A stretch of DNA of 64,000 nt from Thiodiazotropha sp040793985 (GTDB taxonomy: Bacteria; Pseudomonadota; Gammaproteobacteria; Chromatiales; Chromatiaceae). The stretch is from NCBI GenBank assembly GCA_040793985.1, contig JBFNJI010000013.1, positions 1 through 64,000 of the forward strand. The letters run 5' to 3'. Position 1 is the first letter of the stretch; every line of letters begins with the position of its first letter. Position numbers and translations under genes: made by a program. A model generated the notes under the pieces. It was not told the origin of the DNA. It worked only from the letters and a program-made list of their open reading frames with translations, and did not search any database. This document shows positions 25,847-33,949 of this stretch, one piece after another.

Positions 25847-26143
25847 TCAATAGGCATCATCATACCCAGGCGGCAGTTTACCGGAAAGCAGGTAGGCGAA
25901 GGCAATCACCTCCGCCACTGCATGATAGAGCGTCTGCGGAATCTCATCACCCAGCGGAACCTGCGAAAGCAGGGCGGCCAACTCGGCGTCTTCATGCAAA
26001 GGAACCTCGTGTTCCTGGGCCAATGCAAGGATTCTGTTCGCCAAATCGCCTCGTCCCTTGGCGGTCAGGCGCGGAGCATTCTCCCCGTCGTATTTCAAGG
26101 CGACGGCAAGGTCGGACTCCTTGGCTTGGGTGTAATCTGTCAT
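25847..26143 (-). CDS. FlhB C-terminal-domain-like protein
   Basis: A 98-residue stand-alone homologue of the cytoplasmic domain of FlhB/YscU export switch proteins: DLAVALKYDGENAPRLTAKG, then RILALAQEHEVPLHEDAELA and the end LYHAVAEVIAFAYLLSGK. The self-cleavage NPTH loop and the membrane domain are absent. Such proteins often sit next to fliK, and here its ATG overlaps the fliK stop by 4 bp. In other bacteria they can support export when FlhB is altered. A structural or regulatory role in substrate switching is the likely reading. Confidence 0.9.
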   Translation of the reverse strand: MTDYTQAKESDLAVALKYDGENAPRLTAKGRGDLANRILALAQEHEVPLHEDAELAALLSQVPLGDEIPQTLYHAVAEVIAFAYLLSGKLPPGYDDAY

Positions 26144-27312
26144 GCCTTCTCGTTCAGCAGTGATTGATCACTGGGTAGTTCGTTCTCAATGCCGGCCATG
26201 CCCTGGAAGGCTTCCAGTTTGTCAACCTGCAAGCCTGTCGACTCGAGGCCGGCGCGAAGCCTGTCGAGATGTCGGCTGACCAGTACCGCGGTATCCGCTT
26301 TCTCAGACCATATTGTAGTGGAGACGGATTCACCCAGAAGCGTGAGTCTCACTCTCATAGGGCCCAGGGGCGCCAGATTCATGTGCAGGGTGAGGCTCCA
26401 GGTTGTTTCCAAGAGACTTCCCTTGTTTGTGGTATCGCGACCGATGCGGAAATGAAACAGGTCAAAGCTGTTCTCATGGCGTATCGGAAGCTCAAATTGC
26501 CAAACCTGACGAGAGCTGTCTTCTGTCGGCAGTGAGCTGAGTTGATTGGTCTGAATCCTTGCAATGGCGCCATCCAGCTGCTTGAAAAGCTCCAATAGCA
26601 GTCTGGTAGTCGTATTTGCGTCCTGAGGGATGGCCGGTTGTGGTGTCGCGGCAGAAGGCAGTGGCGAGGGGTTCGAAGTCTGTTGCTGCAGGGTTGTGAG
26701 TGCTTGATTGAGCGGGCCAGGGGCAGCGCTTATCAAGGGTCTTATCAATCCGATTAGTCGAAGCAGATTAACCTTGAAATCGCTCGCCTCGACCTGTTGT
26801 CTGACAAGCCGGGTCTCGGTATGGATGCCGCTCAGCTGTAACGCCTGCAGCAGTTGGGTCTTGAAGCCCGGTCGGTCGAGCGGAACAATTCGCTGTAGCA
26901 GACCCTGCACGGCCTGCCTTATTTCCGGAGGCAGCGACTGGTTGGGACGAGTCGTGTCGGTGGCAACCTGGGTCAACAGGCTGAACAGCCTGGGTAGTGG
27001 TTGTTGACGGGGAAGTACCTGTTTTAATGCAGCCGACTTCAACTCCTCCAGGCTGGGTAGGGTAAGCACCCTCAGTTCCGGGAGTTTGCCGGTTTTTTCA
27101 ACCTGCAGGGTCAGCGGCTGGCCGGCGGGAACGCTCAATGTGGTCTGGGCAATCAGCCGGGTAACTCCGATTTGCAAGCGAATAGTACCGTTTGTGTTTT
27201 CGCTCAAGGCGGTCCCTTGCAGGATCTGGCCTGGTTGAAGTTGCTGCAAAAGGGATTTGCCCGGCTCGATCGTCGGCAGAGGTAAAACGATTTTTGTGCC
27301 AGCTATCTCCAT
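26140..27312 (-). CDS. fliK: Flagellar hook-length control protein FliK
   Basis: Measures hook length and triggers the export switch. The protein has 390 residues. The middle is Leu/Gln/Pro-rich and low in complexity, as usual. The C-terminal domain is recognisable: SLTLHMNLAPLGPMRVRLTL followed by SVSTTIWSEKADTAVLVSRH and LDRLRAGLESTGLQVDKLEA. ATG 27312 (MEIAGTKIVLPL) is chosen over the upstream TTG at 27321. It overlaps the FlhB-like gene by 4 bp and runs opposite to fliE-fliJ, so it has its own promoter; no sigma-54 site was found before it. Confidence 0.88.
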   Translation of the reverse strand: MEIAGTKIVLPLPTIEPGKSLLQQLQPGQILQGTALSENTNGTIRLQIGVTRLIAQTTLSVPAGQPLTLQVEKTGKLPELRVLTLPSLEELKSAALKQVLPRQQPLPRLFSLLTQVATDTTRPNQSLPPEIRQAVQGLLQRIVPLDRPGFKTQLLQALQLSGIHTETRLVRQQVEASDFKVNLLRLIGLIRPLISAAPGPLNQALTTLQQQTSNPSPLPSAATPQPAIPQDANTTTRLLLELFKQLDGAIARIQTNQLSSLPTEDSSRQVWQFELPIRHENSFDLFHFRIGRDTTNKGSLLETTWSLTLHMNLAPLGPMRVRLTLLGESVSTTIWSEKADTAVLVSRHLDRLRAGLESTGLQVDKLEAFQGMAGIENELPSDQSLLNEKA

Positions 27313-27448
27313 AACAATCAAACTGTAACAGGGAACAGGACGGCTTCGGCTTGAGGATAGTAGTATTATATGCGAGAGGTGTTGATGTTGTTCATTTCTT
27401 TCCCATTCGGCCGCTAGGATAGGTGATGAATTCCCAGAACAGCAGGCA

Positions 27449-28240
27449 ATGAAGAATCAGGACGAGAGAAAACCACAGAGTTGGTTCGTAAGGCATGATG
27501 GGCTGATTTCAGGGCCCCTTAGCAATGCCAGAATCCGTCACCTACTTCTCGCTGGCGAGCTTGAGCTGTCGGATCAGATAAGCCCCGACAAACAGTCATG
27601 GCAGGCGATCGGACGGATCCCGGGTGTTGTGCCGCTGCAGATGCGAGCAGATGCCGGTGACAGTGAGGCGCAGGCCAAGCTGGCCGCCCGTGAACAGGCC
27701 GATGCAAGGGACAGCCAAGAGGAGAAGCGATTTCCCTTGGCCGCGTTGGTGATTTCGTTGTTAATCGTCGGCGGTCTGGTTCTCTATTCCCTTTGGGTTG
27801 GGATGCCTGACGCGATTGAGACGCCAGCGTGTGATACAGCCCCGGCGCCCGGCGTAAACTGGCGAAACTGCCTTATCAACGACCTTGATGTGGGGGCGGC
27901 CAGCCTCGCGGGAGCGAATCTCAACAGTGCGGTGCTTAGGCGGGCACGACTGAGTGCTACGGACTTGAGCAATGCCGATCTACGCTATGTCAATTTGAGT
28001 CACGCGGACCTGCGTCATGCACAGCTACAAGGTACCGCATTGATGGGTGCCAAACTCCAGTTTGCCGACCTCCGGGGGGCCGATCTAAACGGCGCTGACC
28101 TTCGCTTTGCCGACCTGACCCAGAGCAGAATCGATGATGCCAACCTGCAGAATGCCCGCTTGGGAAGTGCCTTGTGGCTCGATGGCAGGAGTTGCGCGGC
28201 CGGTTCGATAGGAAAATGCGAACTCGACGCTGACGAATAG
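27449..28240 (+). CDS. GYF_2-like, membrane-anchored pentapeptide-repeat protein
   Basis: A 263-residue protein of three parts. Residues 10-65 look like a GYF_2 domain (SWFVRHDGLISGPLSNARIR, HLLLAGELELSDQISPDKQS). One membrane helix spans 96-116. A Cys-containing linker (CDTAPAPGVNWRNC) and about 18 pentapeptide repeats of the A(D/N)Lxx type follow from 147 to 235, for example ADLRGADLNGADLRFADL. A Cys pair near the end (CAAGSIGKC) may form a disulfide if the repeat domain is periplasmic. GYF_2-anchored repeat proteins have no known shared function. Confidence 0.85.
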   Translation: MKNQDERKPQSWFVRHDGLISGPLSNARIRHLLLAGELELSDQISPDKQSWQAIGRIPGVVPLQMRADAGDSEAQAKLAAREQADARDSQEEKRFPLAALVISLLIVGGLVLYSLWVGMPDAIETPACDTAPAPGVNWRNCLINDLDVGAASLAGANLNSAVLRRARLSATDLSNADLRYVNLSHADLRHAQLQGTALMGAKLQFADLRGADLNGADLRFADLTQSRIDDANLQNARLGSALWLDGRSCAAGSIGKCELDADE

Positions 28241-28267
28241 GGGGCCAAGTGCCGATACAGTTGGGCT

Positions 28268-28855
28268 TCAGGATGGGGCGTCACTGAACGACTCGGTCTG
28301 GTAACGGAATACCTCGAGGGTTTCTGACCAATGGGTTGCGGGCAGTCCCGCTTTCTGCTTGAGATGGTTGAGGAAAACGCGGCTATCCGGCAGGGACTCC
28401 CATACCGACGGGAGAAAGGTACCCCGATGGTGGCCCTCCACCAGGATTAAACCATCCTCGAAAGGCCTGATCTTCGCTATCAGATCCGCTTCCGAATCGA
28501 ATGCCACAGGCTCGGCAGGGGTAAGTGCGGAGATATGGATTTCGAGATTCGCACGCTCTGTCGCGGTCAGCGGGGGGAATCTCGGGTCGCGGAAGGCGGC
28601 GGCATAGGCATTTTCGGCGACATCCTCGATTATCGGTAAACAGGCCTCGAGGTGACCGATGCACCCCCTTAGCGCTCCATGCAGCAACAGGGTAACGAAA
28701 CTGGCGCGTGGCTGCTGCATTTCCGCTTCGTAGTCAGCGGCGGCAACAGCAAGCGGCCTTCCCATTTCGAGACCGTATTCAATGGAGCGCGCGGCGATCT
28801 GCAACAGGGTGGCTCTGTGCGCGGCGCTAAACTCTGATTGCGGTGTATGGTTCAT
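28268..28855 (-). CDS. amrA: AmmeMemoRadiSam system protein A (AMMECR1 domain)
   Basis: A 195-residue AMMECR1-family protein. The signature LLHGALRGCIGHLEACLPII (with LRGCIGHLE) is intact. So are AAFRDPRFPPLTATERANLE and EIHISALTPAEPV, and a late EGHHRGTFLPSVWESLPD. Proteins of this family occur with a Memo-like protein (AmrB) and a radical SAM enzyme (AmrS). Both are in this window at 40462-42360 on the other strand. The function of the set is not settled, as far as I know. Its 3' end faces the pentapeptide gene across 27 bp. Confidence 0.95.
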   Translation of the reverse strand: MNHTPQSEFSAAHRATLLQIAARSIEYGLEMGRPLAVAAADYEAEMQQPRASFVTLLLHGALRGCIGHLEACLPIIEDVAENAYAAAFRDPRFPPLTATERANLEIHISALTPAEPVAFDSEADLIAKIRPFEDGLILVEGHHRGTFLPSVWESLPDSRVFLNHLKQKAGLPATHWSETLEVFRYQTESFSDAPS

Positions 28856-29121
28856 TTGACCTGCCCGGTCTATCCACCAGCCATGTGGTCGGTTTCACAC
28901 CTCTCAGCAAACCGATTTCCGGGTTGCCGGTACTGCTCAAAAATGAGAGGTCATGTCCTAACCATCTCTCTAAATCGAGGAAATAGCAAGCGCTGGCGGG
29001 GATTGCCGGATTAGGCCGGAACAGGATCAAGCGTGAAAGCGTCAATTCAGCGATTTATTCCTGGATTACTGCTCTACGGTTCGCCATAATCCGCCCCTCG
29101 TTCAAGCCAATGGTATTTGTA

Positions 29122-30036
29122 ATGTGGTTTAAAAATCTCCGTATCTACATGCTGAAACAGCCTTTCAATCTCACACAGGAAGCCCTCACAGCGAAACTGG
29201 AGGGCAAGCGATTCCAGCCCTGTGGCAGCCACGATTTGAATGGCTTGGGGTGGGATGCGCCCCTGGGGCGAAATACGGAGGCGTTGGTACATGAGGCTGG
29301 CGGTTGCCAGATGATCTGTGCGCGTCAGGAAGAGAAACTGCTCCCCGCGGCAGTGGTGAATGAGATCGTGGAAGAGAAGGTGGATCAGATCCAACAGGAG
29401 GAGGGCAGAAAGGTCGCCCGCAAAGAGCGCGGTGAGATGCGGGATGAGATATTCCATCAGCTGCTGCCGAAGGCATTCAGCCGCTATACCCGGCACTATG
29501 CGCTGATCGACAAGCAGCAGGGCTGGATAGTGGTGGATGCCGCCAGCGCCAACAAAGCGGAGGCACTGATCTCGCTGCTGCGGGAGAGCCTCGGCAGTCT
29601 GCCGGCGAAACCGCTGGAGGTTGCGGTCTCCCCGTCCCATGTAATGACCGAATGGCTGAGACATCCCGATCGATACGGGGATTTCAATCTTCTCGACAGT
29701 TGCGAACTCCAGGATCGGAGTGATGAGGCGAGTATGCTCCGCTGTAAGGGTCAGGATCTCTCAGCGACAGAGATTCTGGGTCATATCGAGGCCGGCAAGG
29801 AGGTGGTGAAGCTCGCGGTAGAGTGGGATCAGCGCCTGAGTTGCTTGATCGACGGGGATATTTCCATCAAACGCCTGAAGTTTCTTGATCTGATTCAGGA
29901 GCAGGCAGCGGATTACCAGATCGAAAGCGAGGCCGATGCGTTCGATGGCCATTTTACCTTGATGAGTCTGGAGTTTCGTCGCTTTTTGCCCCGTCTTTTT
30001 GAGATTTTCGGGGGAGTTGCGGCCACTGATGGTTGA
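29122..30036 (+). CDS. rdgC: Recombination-associated protein RdgC
   Basis: Ring-shaped DNA-binding protein that limits RecA activity. The protein has 304 residues, the family length. The N-terminus MWFKNLRIYMLKQPF matches the E. coli start MLWFKNLMVYRL, so ATG 29122 is chosen over 29110. Further matches are KLLPAAVVNEIVEEKVDQIQ, SHVMTEWLRHPD and the C-terminal FDGHFTLMSLEFRRFLPRL. It has a 266-bp upstream region in which I see no definite promoter. Confidence 0.97.
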   Translation: MWFKNLRIYMLKQPFNLTQEALTAKLEGKRFQPCGSHDLNGLGWDAPLGRNTEALVHEAGGCQMICARQEEKLLPAAVVNEIVEEKVDQIQQEEGRKVARKERGEMRDEIFHQLLPKAFSRYTRHYALIDKQQGWIVVDAASANKAEALISLLRESLGSLPAKPLEVAVSPSHVMTEWLRHPDRYGDFNLLDSCELQDRSDEASMLRCKGQDLSATEILGHIEAGKEVVKLAVEWDQRLSCLIDGDISIKRLKFLDLIQEQAADYQIESEADAFDGHFTLMSLEFRRFLPRLFEIFGGVAATDG

Positions 30037-30105
30037 GCTGATATGTGCGCTGAACTGGGATTCAAAACCCTCACGCTCAAATAACCCGGTCTATATTATG
30101 GTTTA

Positions 30106-30119
30106 TTGACCTACGTCAA
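30106..30119 (+). promoter_or_regulatory. Fnr/Anr-type box, TTGACCTACGTCAA
   Basis: A perfect inverted repeat TTGAC-N4-GTCAA (extended ATTGAC...GTCAAT), which fits TTGAY-N4-RTCAA of the Fnr/Crp family. It lies between two convergent genes, where no protein gene could use it. A TTTAAC at 30140-30145 would be its -10. Counted from a start at about 30153-30154, the centre (30112.5) falls near -41, the class II activator position. Confidence 0.55.
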
Positions 30120-30152
30120 TGTTTGCCCTGCCAAGAGTCTTTAACCTCTCCC

Positions 30153-30245
30153 TACGCTCACGGTTGGTCGTTTCCGTGTTAAGCGCTAGTCTGGGCGGGG
30201 ACTGAGACCCATCTGCCTCCAGGGTCCTTCCCCGCCTGCTTTTTT
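30153..30245 (+). ncRNA. Candidate small RNA, about 93 nt, perhaps Fnr-dependent
   Basis: Inferred from three parts in the right order within a protein-free gap: an Fnr-type box, a -10-like TTTAAC and a strong intrinsic terminator. The product would have a short single-stranded 5' part and a large GC-rich 3' hairpin. The 11-nt apical loop ATCTGCCTCCA shows CCUCC, which can pair with Shine-Dalgarno sequences, a feature of several translation-blocking small RNAs. There is no homology evidence. The alternative is that only a terminator for rdgC is present. Confidence 0.4.
30194..30245 (+). terminator. Rho-independent terminator
   Basis: Outer arms GGCGGGGA (30194-30201) and TCCCCGCC (30229-30236) pair perfectly. 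An inner stem GACCC/GGGTC (30206-30210 with 30222-30226) holds an 11-nt loop. A run of six T begins at 30240. It ends plus-strand transcription before the convergent epimerase gene, whose stop begins at 30247. Confidence 0.85.
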
Positions 30246-30246
30246 C

Positions 30247-31257
30247 CTACCGATAGTCGTAATAATCCAGAAACCACCGGGCGAAATTCGCAACGCCTGT
30301 TTCAAGTCGGGTATCCGGTTTGTATCCGGTGTCAGCAATGAGATCGGTTACATCCGCATAGGTGGCAACAACATCGCCATCCTGCAGCGGTAGCATATTG
30401 AGTTCGGCCTTTTTGCCAAGGCTCTGTTCCAGCAGTTCAATGTAGCGCATCAACTCAACGGGCTGATTGTTGCCGATATTGTAGATTCGATAGGGCGCGG
30501 TGCTGGTTGCCGAGTCGGGATGGTCGCTGTCCCACTCGGGATTGGGTTTAGGCGTCTGCCCCAACACCCGGAGCACACCTTCGACGATATCGTCTATGTA
30601 GGTGAAATCTCGACGGTGCTTGCCGTAGTTGTAGACATCTATCGGTTCGCCGCGCATGATCCGGTGGGCAAATTTGAGCATTGCCATATCCGGTCTGCTC
30701 CAAGGCCCGTATACTGTGAAAAAACGCAATCCAGTGGTGGGAACACGGTAGAGATGGCTGTAGGTGTGGGCCATCAATTCGTTGGCCTTTTTCGTCGCCG
30801 CATAGAGGCTGACAGGATGGTCAACATTGTCGTGCACGGAGAAGGGCATGGATGTGTTGGCGCCATAAACAGAACTGCTCGATGCGTAGACCAGGTGCTC
30901 TACAGCGTGATGTCTGCATCCCTCCAGGATATGGCCGAATCCCACCAGATTGGAATCGATATATGCGAGAGGATTTTCCAGCGAATATCGCACTCCGGCC
31001 TGAGCGGCCAGGTTTACCACCATCTCCGGTTTGTACTCGGAAAATGTATTGGCAACTCCCTCGCGATCCTCTAGTTCAAGGCGCAGGTCGATGAAATTGG
31101 GGTGATCCTGAGTGCGTGCAAGACGGGCCTTTTTCAGGTCGACATCGTAGTAGTCATTGAGACAGTCGATACTGATGACCTCATCGCCGCGTTCTAACAG
31201 GCGTAGCGCTAGCGCTGAACCAATGAATCCGGCTCCGCCGGTGACGAGTACTCGCAT
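30247..31257 (-). CDS. UDP-glucuronate 4-epimerase-type sugar epimerase
   Basis: Short-chain dehydrogenase fold epimerase of 336 residues, probably turning UDP-GlcA into UDP-GalA. The NAD motif GGAGFIGS is at 8-15. The catalytic motif is YAATKKANE, with SSSSVYG upstream. LNDYYDVDLKKARL, the RFFTVYGPWSRPDMAMLKFA segment and YNYGKHRRDFTYIDD are typical of bacterial UDP-GlcA epimerases of the CapI/LpsL group. It is the last gene of a three-gene nucleotide-sugar cluster. The exact substrate is inferred from similarity. Confidence 0.88.
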   Translation of the reverse strand: MRVLVTGGAGFIGSALALRLLERGDEVISIDCLNDYYDVDLKKARLARTQDHPNFIDLRLELEDREGVANTFSEYKPEMVVNLAAQAGVRYSLENPLAYIDSNLVGFGHILEGCRHHAVEHLVYASSSSVYGANTSMPFSVHDNVDHPVSLYAATKKANELMAHTYSHLYRVPTTGLRFFTVYGPWSRPDMAMLKFAHRIMRGEPIDVYNYGKHRRDFTYIDDIVEGVLRVLGQTPKPNPEWDSDHPDSATSTAPYRIYNIGNNQPVELMRYIELLEQSLGKKAELNMLPLQDGDVVATYADVTDLIADTGYKPDTRLETGVANFARWFLDYYDYR

Positions 31258-31357
31258 GATTAGAGTTCCTGAATTAATTCGTGGAAGACACTGAAAGGCC
31301 TTGCAGGCTACTAATGCTGCCGGTTAGTTATGCGGTCTGATCACAACATTCGGCCTG

Positions 31358-32389
31358 TTATCGGGTCAGGTCGTCAATATACCAGCTCATCGCCTCAGCC
31401 AGGCCTTGATCGATGTTATGGGTCGGCTCATAACCGAGCAGTTGTCTTGATTTGCTGATATCGGCCAAAGAGTGACGGACATCACCCGCGCGGAAATCGC
31501 GGTAGGTGGGCGCTATGTCCTGCAGATAAGGGAAGCTCTCTGCCAGTATGTCCCGGATCTTGGTGAAGAGCTGATTCAGTGTGGTGCGATCACCGACCGC
31601 TACATTGTAAACCTGGTCGGTTGCTTCCGGGTTTTCACAGCTGGCGGCCAGCAGGTTTGCCTGCACCGCGTTGTCTATGTAGCAGAAGTCACGACTGGTC
31701 TCGCCATCACCGTTGATAAACACCTCTTCCTTATCGATCATGGCGGAGACCCACTTCGGGATGACTGCAGCATAGGCACCGTTGGGATCCTGTCGCCGGC
31801 CAAAGATATTGAAATATCTCAAGCCGATGGTTTTAAACGCATAACAACGGGCAAATACCTGGGCATAGTGTTCGTTGACCAGCTTGGTTACCGCGTAGGG
31901 GGAGAGTGGGTTGCCTATTCTGTCTTCGACTTTCGGCAGACCCGGGTGATCGCCATAGGTTGAGCTGGATGCGGCATAGACGAAGCGCTTGACTTCTGCA
32001 TCGCGCGAGGCGACCAGCATATTCAAGTAGCCAGAGATATTGTTTTCATTCGTGGTTATGGGGTCGGCAAGGGAGCGGGGCACCGATCCCAGGGCGGCCT
32101 GGTGCAGTACATAGTCGACCCCAAGACACGCCTCCCGGCAGGTATCGAGGTTCCTGATATCGCCTTCGATGAATTTGAACTGACTCCACTGTTCTGCGGA
32201 TACGGCTTGCCTTACCTTTTCCAGATTGTGTTTGTGCCCAGTGGCAAAATTATCGAGGCCGATTACCCGCTGTCCGAGGCTTAGCAGGCTCTCCAGCAGA
32301 TTCGATCCGATAAAACCGGCAACGCCGGTGATCAACCAGCTCGACTGGTTGCCCAATAAATCCTCCTTCAGGGAGTCATACGCCGTCAT
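31358..32389 (-). CDS. wbpP: UDP-GlcNAc/UDP-GalNAc 4-epimerase (WbpP-type)
   Basis: Extended short-chain dehydrogenase of 343 residues. The NAD motif GVAGFIGSNLLE is near 22-33, the catalytic Ser in YAASSSTYGDHPGLPKVED, and YAVTKLVNEHYAQVF carries the Tyr/Lys pair. The sequence RYFNIFGRRQDPNGAYAAVI is a hallmark of WbpP/WbgU-like GlcNAc 4-epimerases. It overlaps the dehydrogenase gene by 4 bp (ATGA). Together they would supply UDP-GalNAc or UDP-GalNAcA for a surface polysaccharide. A 100-bp gap precedes the next epimerase gene. Confidence 0.92.
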   Translation of the reverse strand: MTAYDSLKEDLLGNQSSWLITGVAGFIGSNLLESLLSLGQRVIGLDNFATGHKHNLEKVRQAVSAEQWSQFKFIEGDIRNLDTCREACLGVDYVLHQAALGSVPRSLADPITTNENNISGYLNMLVASRDAEVKRFVYAASSSTYGDHPGLPKVEDRIGNPLSPYAVTKLVNEHYAQVFARCYAFKTIGLRYFNIFGRRQDPNGAYAAVIPKWVSAMIDKEEVFINGDGETSRDFCYIDNAVQANLLAASCENPEATDQVYNVAVGDRTTLNQLFTKIRDILAESFPYLQDIAPTYRDFRAGDVRHSLADISKSRQLLGYEPTHNIDQGLAEAMSWYIDDLTR

Positions 32390-33663
32390 AGTCTTGCATC
32401 AACTGCATCTGCAGGAAGGATGTTTTTGACATCGAAGAGAACGCCATTCTCTTTACACAGCGCACGGATCTTTTCCACTCCCATCTGTTGGAACTCGCGG
32501 TGGGCGACTGCAAGAATGACCGCGTCGTATTCCCCCTCTTTGAGCTCCATGATCGGTTGCAGGCCGTACTCTTCTTCAGCTTCTTCCGAGGAGACCCAGG
32601 GATCGTAAATATCCACATGTGCGCCGTAATCCTCGAACTCGGAGACGATATCGACAACCCGGGTGTTTCTGAGGTCCGGGCAGTTCTCTTTAAAGGTCAA
32701 ACCCAAAACCAGCGCCTTGCTGTTGCTGGAAGCGATCCCCCTTTTCATCATCATCTTTACAACACTGTGCACAACGTAGGCGCCCATGCCGTCATTAAGG
32801 CGTCTTCCGGCCAGGATGATCTCCGGCTGATATCCGATCGACTGGGCCTTGTGGGTAAGGTAGTAGGGATCGACGCCGATGCAGTGGCCGCCGACCAGTC
32901 CGGGCCTGAAGGGAAGGAAATTCCACTTGCTGCCCGCGGCCTCAAGCACCTCCAGGGTGTCTATATCCAAGCGGTTGAAAATCAACGCCAGCTCATTGAT
33001 CAGCGCGATATTGACATCGCGTTGCGTATTCTCGATGACTTTGGCGGCTTCCGCGACCTTGATGCTGCTGGCTTTGTGCGTGCCGGCTGTGATAATCGAA
33101 CGGTAGAGCTCATCCACAAAATCGGCGACCTCGGGGGTGGATCCGGATGTCACCTTCTTAATTGTCGCCAGGCGGTGCTCCTTGTCGCCGGGATTGATAC
33201 GTTCCGGGCTGTAACCCACATAAAAGTCCTCATTGAATTTCAATCCCGATTCCGCTTCCATGATCGGAATGCATACCTCCTCGGTCGCTCCCGGGTAGAC
33301 GGTGGATTCGAAGATTGCAATATCACCCTTCTTCAGAACCTTACCGAGGGCGTGGCTGGCACCGACCAGGGGCGAGAGATCGGGTTGTTTGTGCTCGTTG
33401 ATCGGTGTGGGTACAGTGACGATAAAGACATTGCAGGGTTTGATCTCCTCCAGGCTACTGGTGTAGCTCAGGAGCGGTACCTGTTGCAGCTCTTCGGGAT
33501 CGACCTCGAGAGAGCTGTCTTGACCAGACCTGAGCTCTTCGACACGGGCCTCGTTGATATCCAGGCCGATTGTCGGATACTTCTTACCGAATTCCACTGC
33601 CAGCGGTAGTCCAACGTAACCGAGGCCGAGTACACCGATGTGCACTTTTCCAAGATCAAACAT
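32386..33663 (-). CDS. tviB: UDP-N-acetyl-hexosamine 6-dehydrogenase (TviB/WbpO-type)
   Basis: NAD-dependent enzyme that oxidises UDP-HexNAc to the uronic acid. It has 425 residues. The N-terminal Rossmann motif is GLGYVGLPLAVEFG (12-25), and YSPERINPGDKEHRL is typical of the WbpO/TviB/WbpA group. The catalytic Cys is in GGHCIGVDPYYLTHKA. The C-terminal domain carries KALVLGLTFKENCPDLRNTR. It is the first gene of the cluster. Its ribosome site AGGA lies inside a 12-bp palindrome at 33671-33682. Confidence 0.94.
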   Translation of the reverse strand: MFDLGKVHIGVLGLGYVGLPLAVEFGKKYPTIGLDINEARVEELRSGQDSSLEVDPEELQQVPLLSYTSSLEEIKPCNVFIVTVPTPINEHKQPDLSPLVGASHALGKVLKKGDIAIFESTVYPGATEEVCIPIMEAESGLKFNEDFYVGYSPERINPGDKEHRLATIKKVTSGSTPEVADFVDELYRSIITAGTHKASSIKVAEAAKVIENTQRDVNIALINELALIFNRLDIDTLEVLEAAGSKWNFLPFRPGLVGGHCIGVDPYYLTHKAQSIGYQPEIILAGRRLNDGMGAYVVHSVVKMMMKRGIASSNSKALVLGLTFKENCPDLRNTRVVDIVSEFEDYGAHVDIYDPWVSSEEAEEEYGLQPIMELKEGEYDAVILAVAHREFQQMGVEKIRALCKENGVLFDVKNILPADAVDARL

Positions 33664-33949
33664 ACTTTATCCTTAATTAAGGTAAACCTGAGTCGTTTAA
33701 GTCAGGGCAATGAGAACATCCAGGCTAAAGACTGGGGCTTGCCAATAAACCCCAGGATGATCGGTAGCCTGTGAAAGTGACAAATGATAACTTGGCATGT
33801 CGGCGAAATCGAGGGATTTTTTAGCTTTCTGGCAGCAATAAACAGGCAGGGAGGCGGATAGGATATCCTTGGAAAAACAGTTAATAGCACTATCAATTAT
33901 CCACATCGGAAATGATGTCAAGCGACAACAGCGGTGAAACAAAACTGAA
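33664..33949. other. Divergent intergenic region, with a palindrome over the tviB ribosome site
   Basis: No gene is supported here. CCTTAATTAAGG (33671-33682) is a perfect 12-bp palindrome whose minus-strand right arm includes the AAGGA ribosome site of tviB, 6 nt before its ATG. It could be an operator or could partly hide the site in RNA. The plus-strand side before the radical SAM gene is AT-rich, but I cannot fix a promoter. Confidence 0.3.

Noticed and set aside
33697..33942. Minus-strand frame in the gap before tviB
   Set aside because: No ribosome site, skewed composition, and it overlaps the presumed promoter region of the sugar genes.
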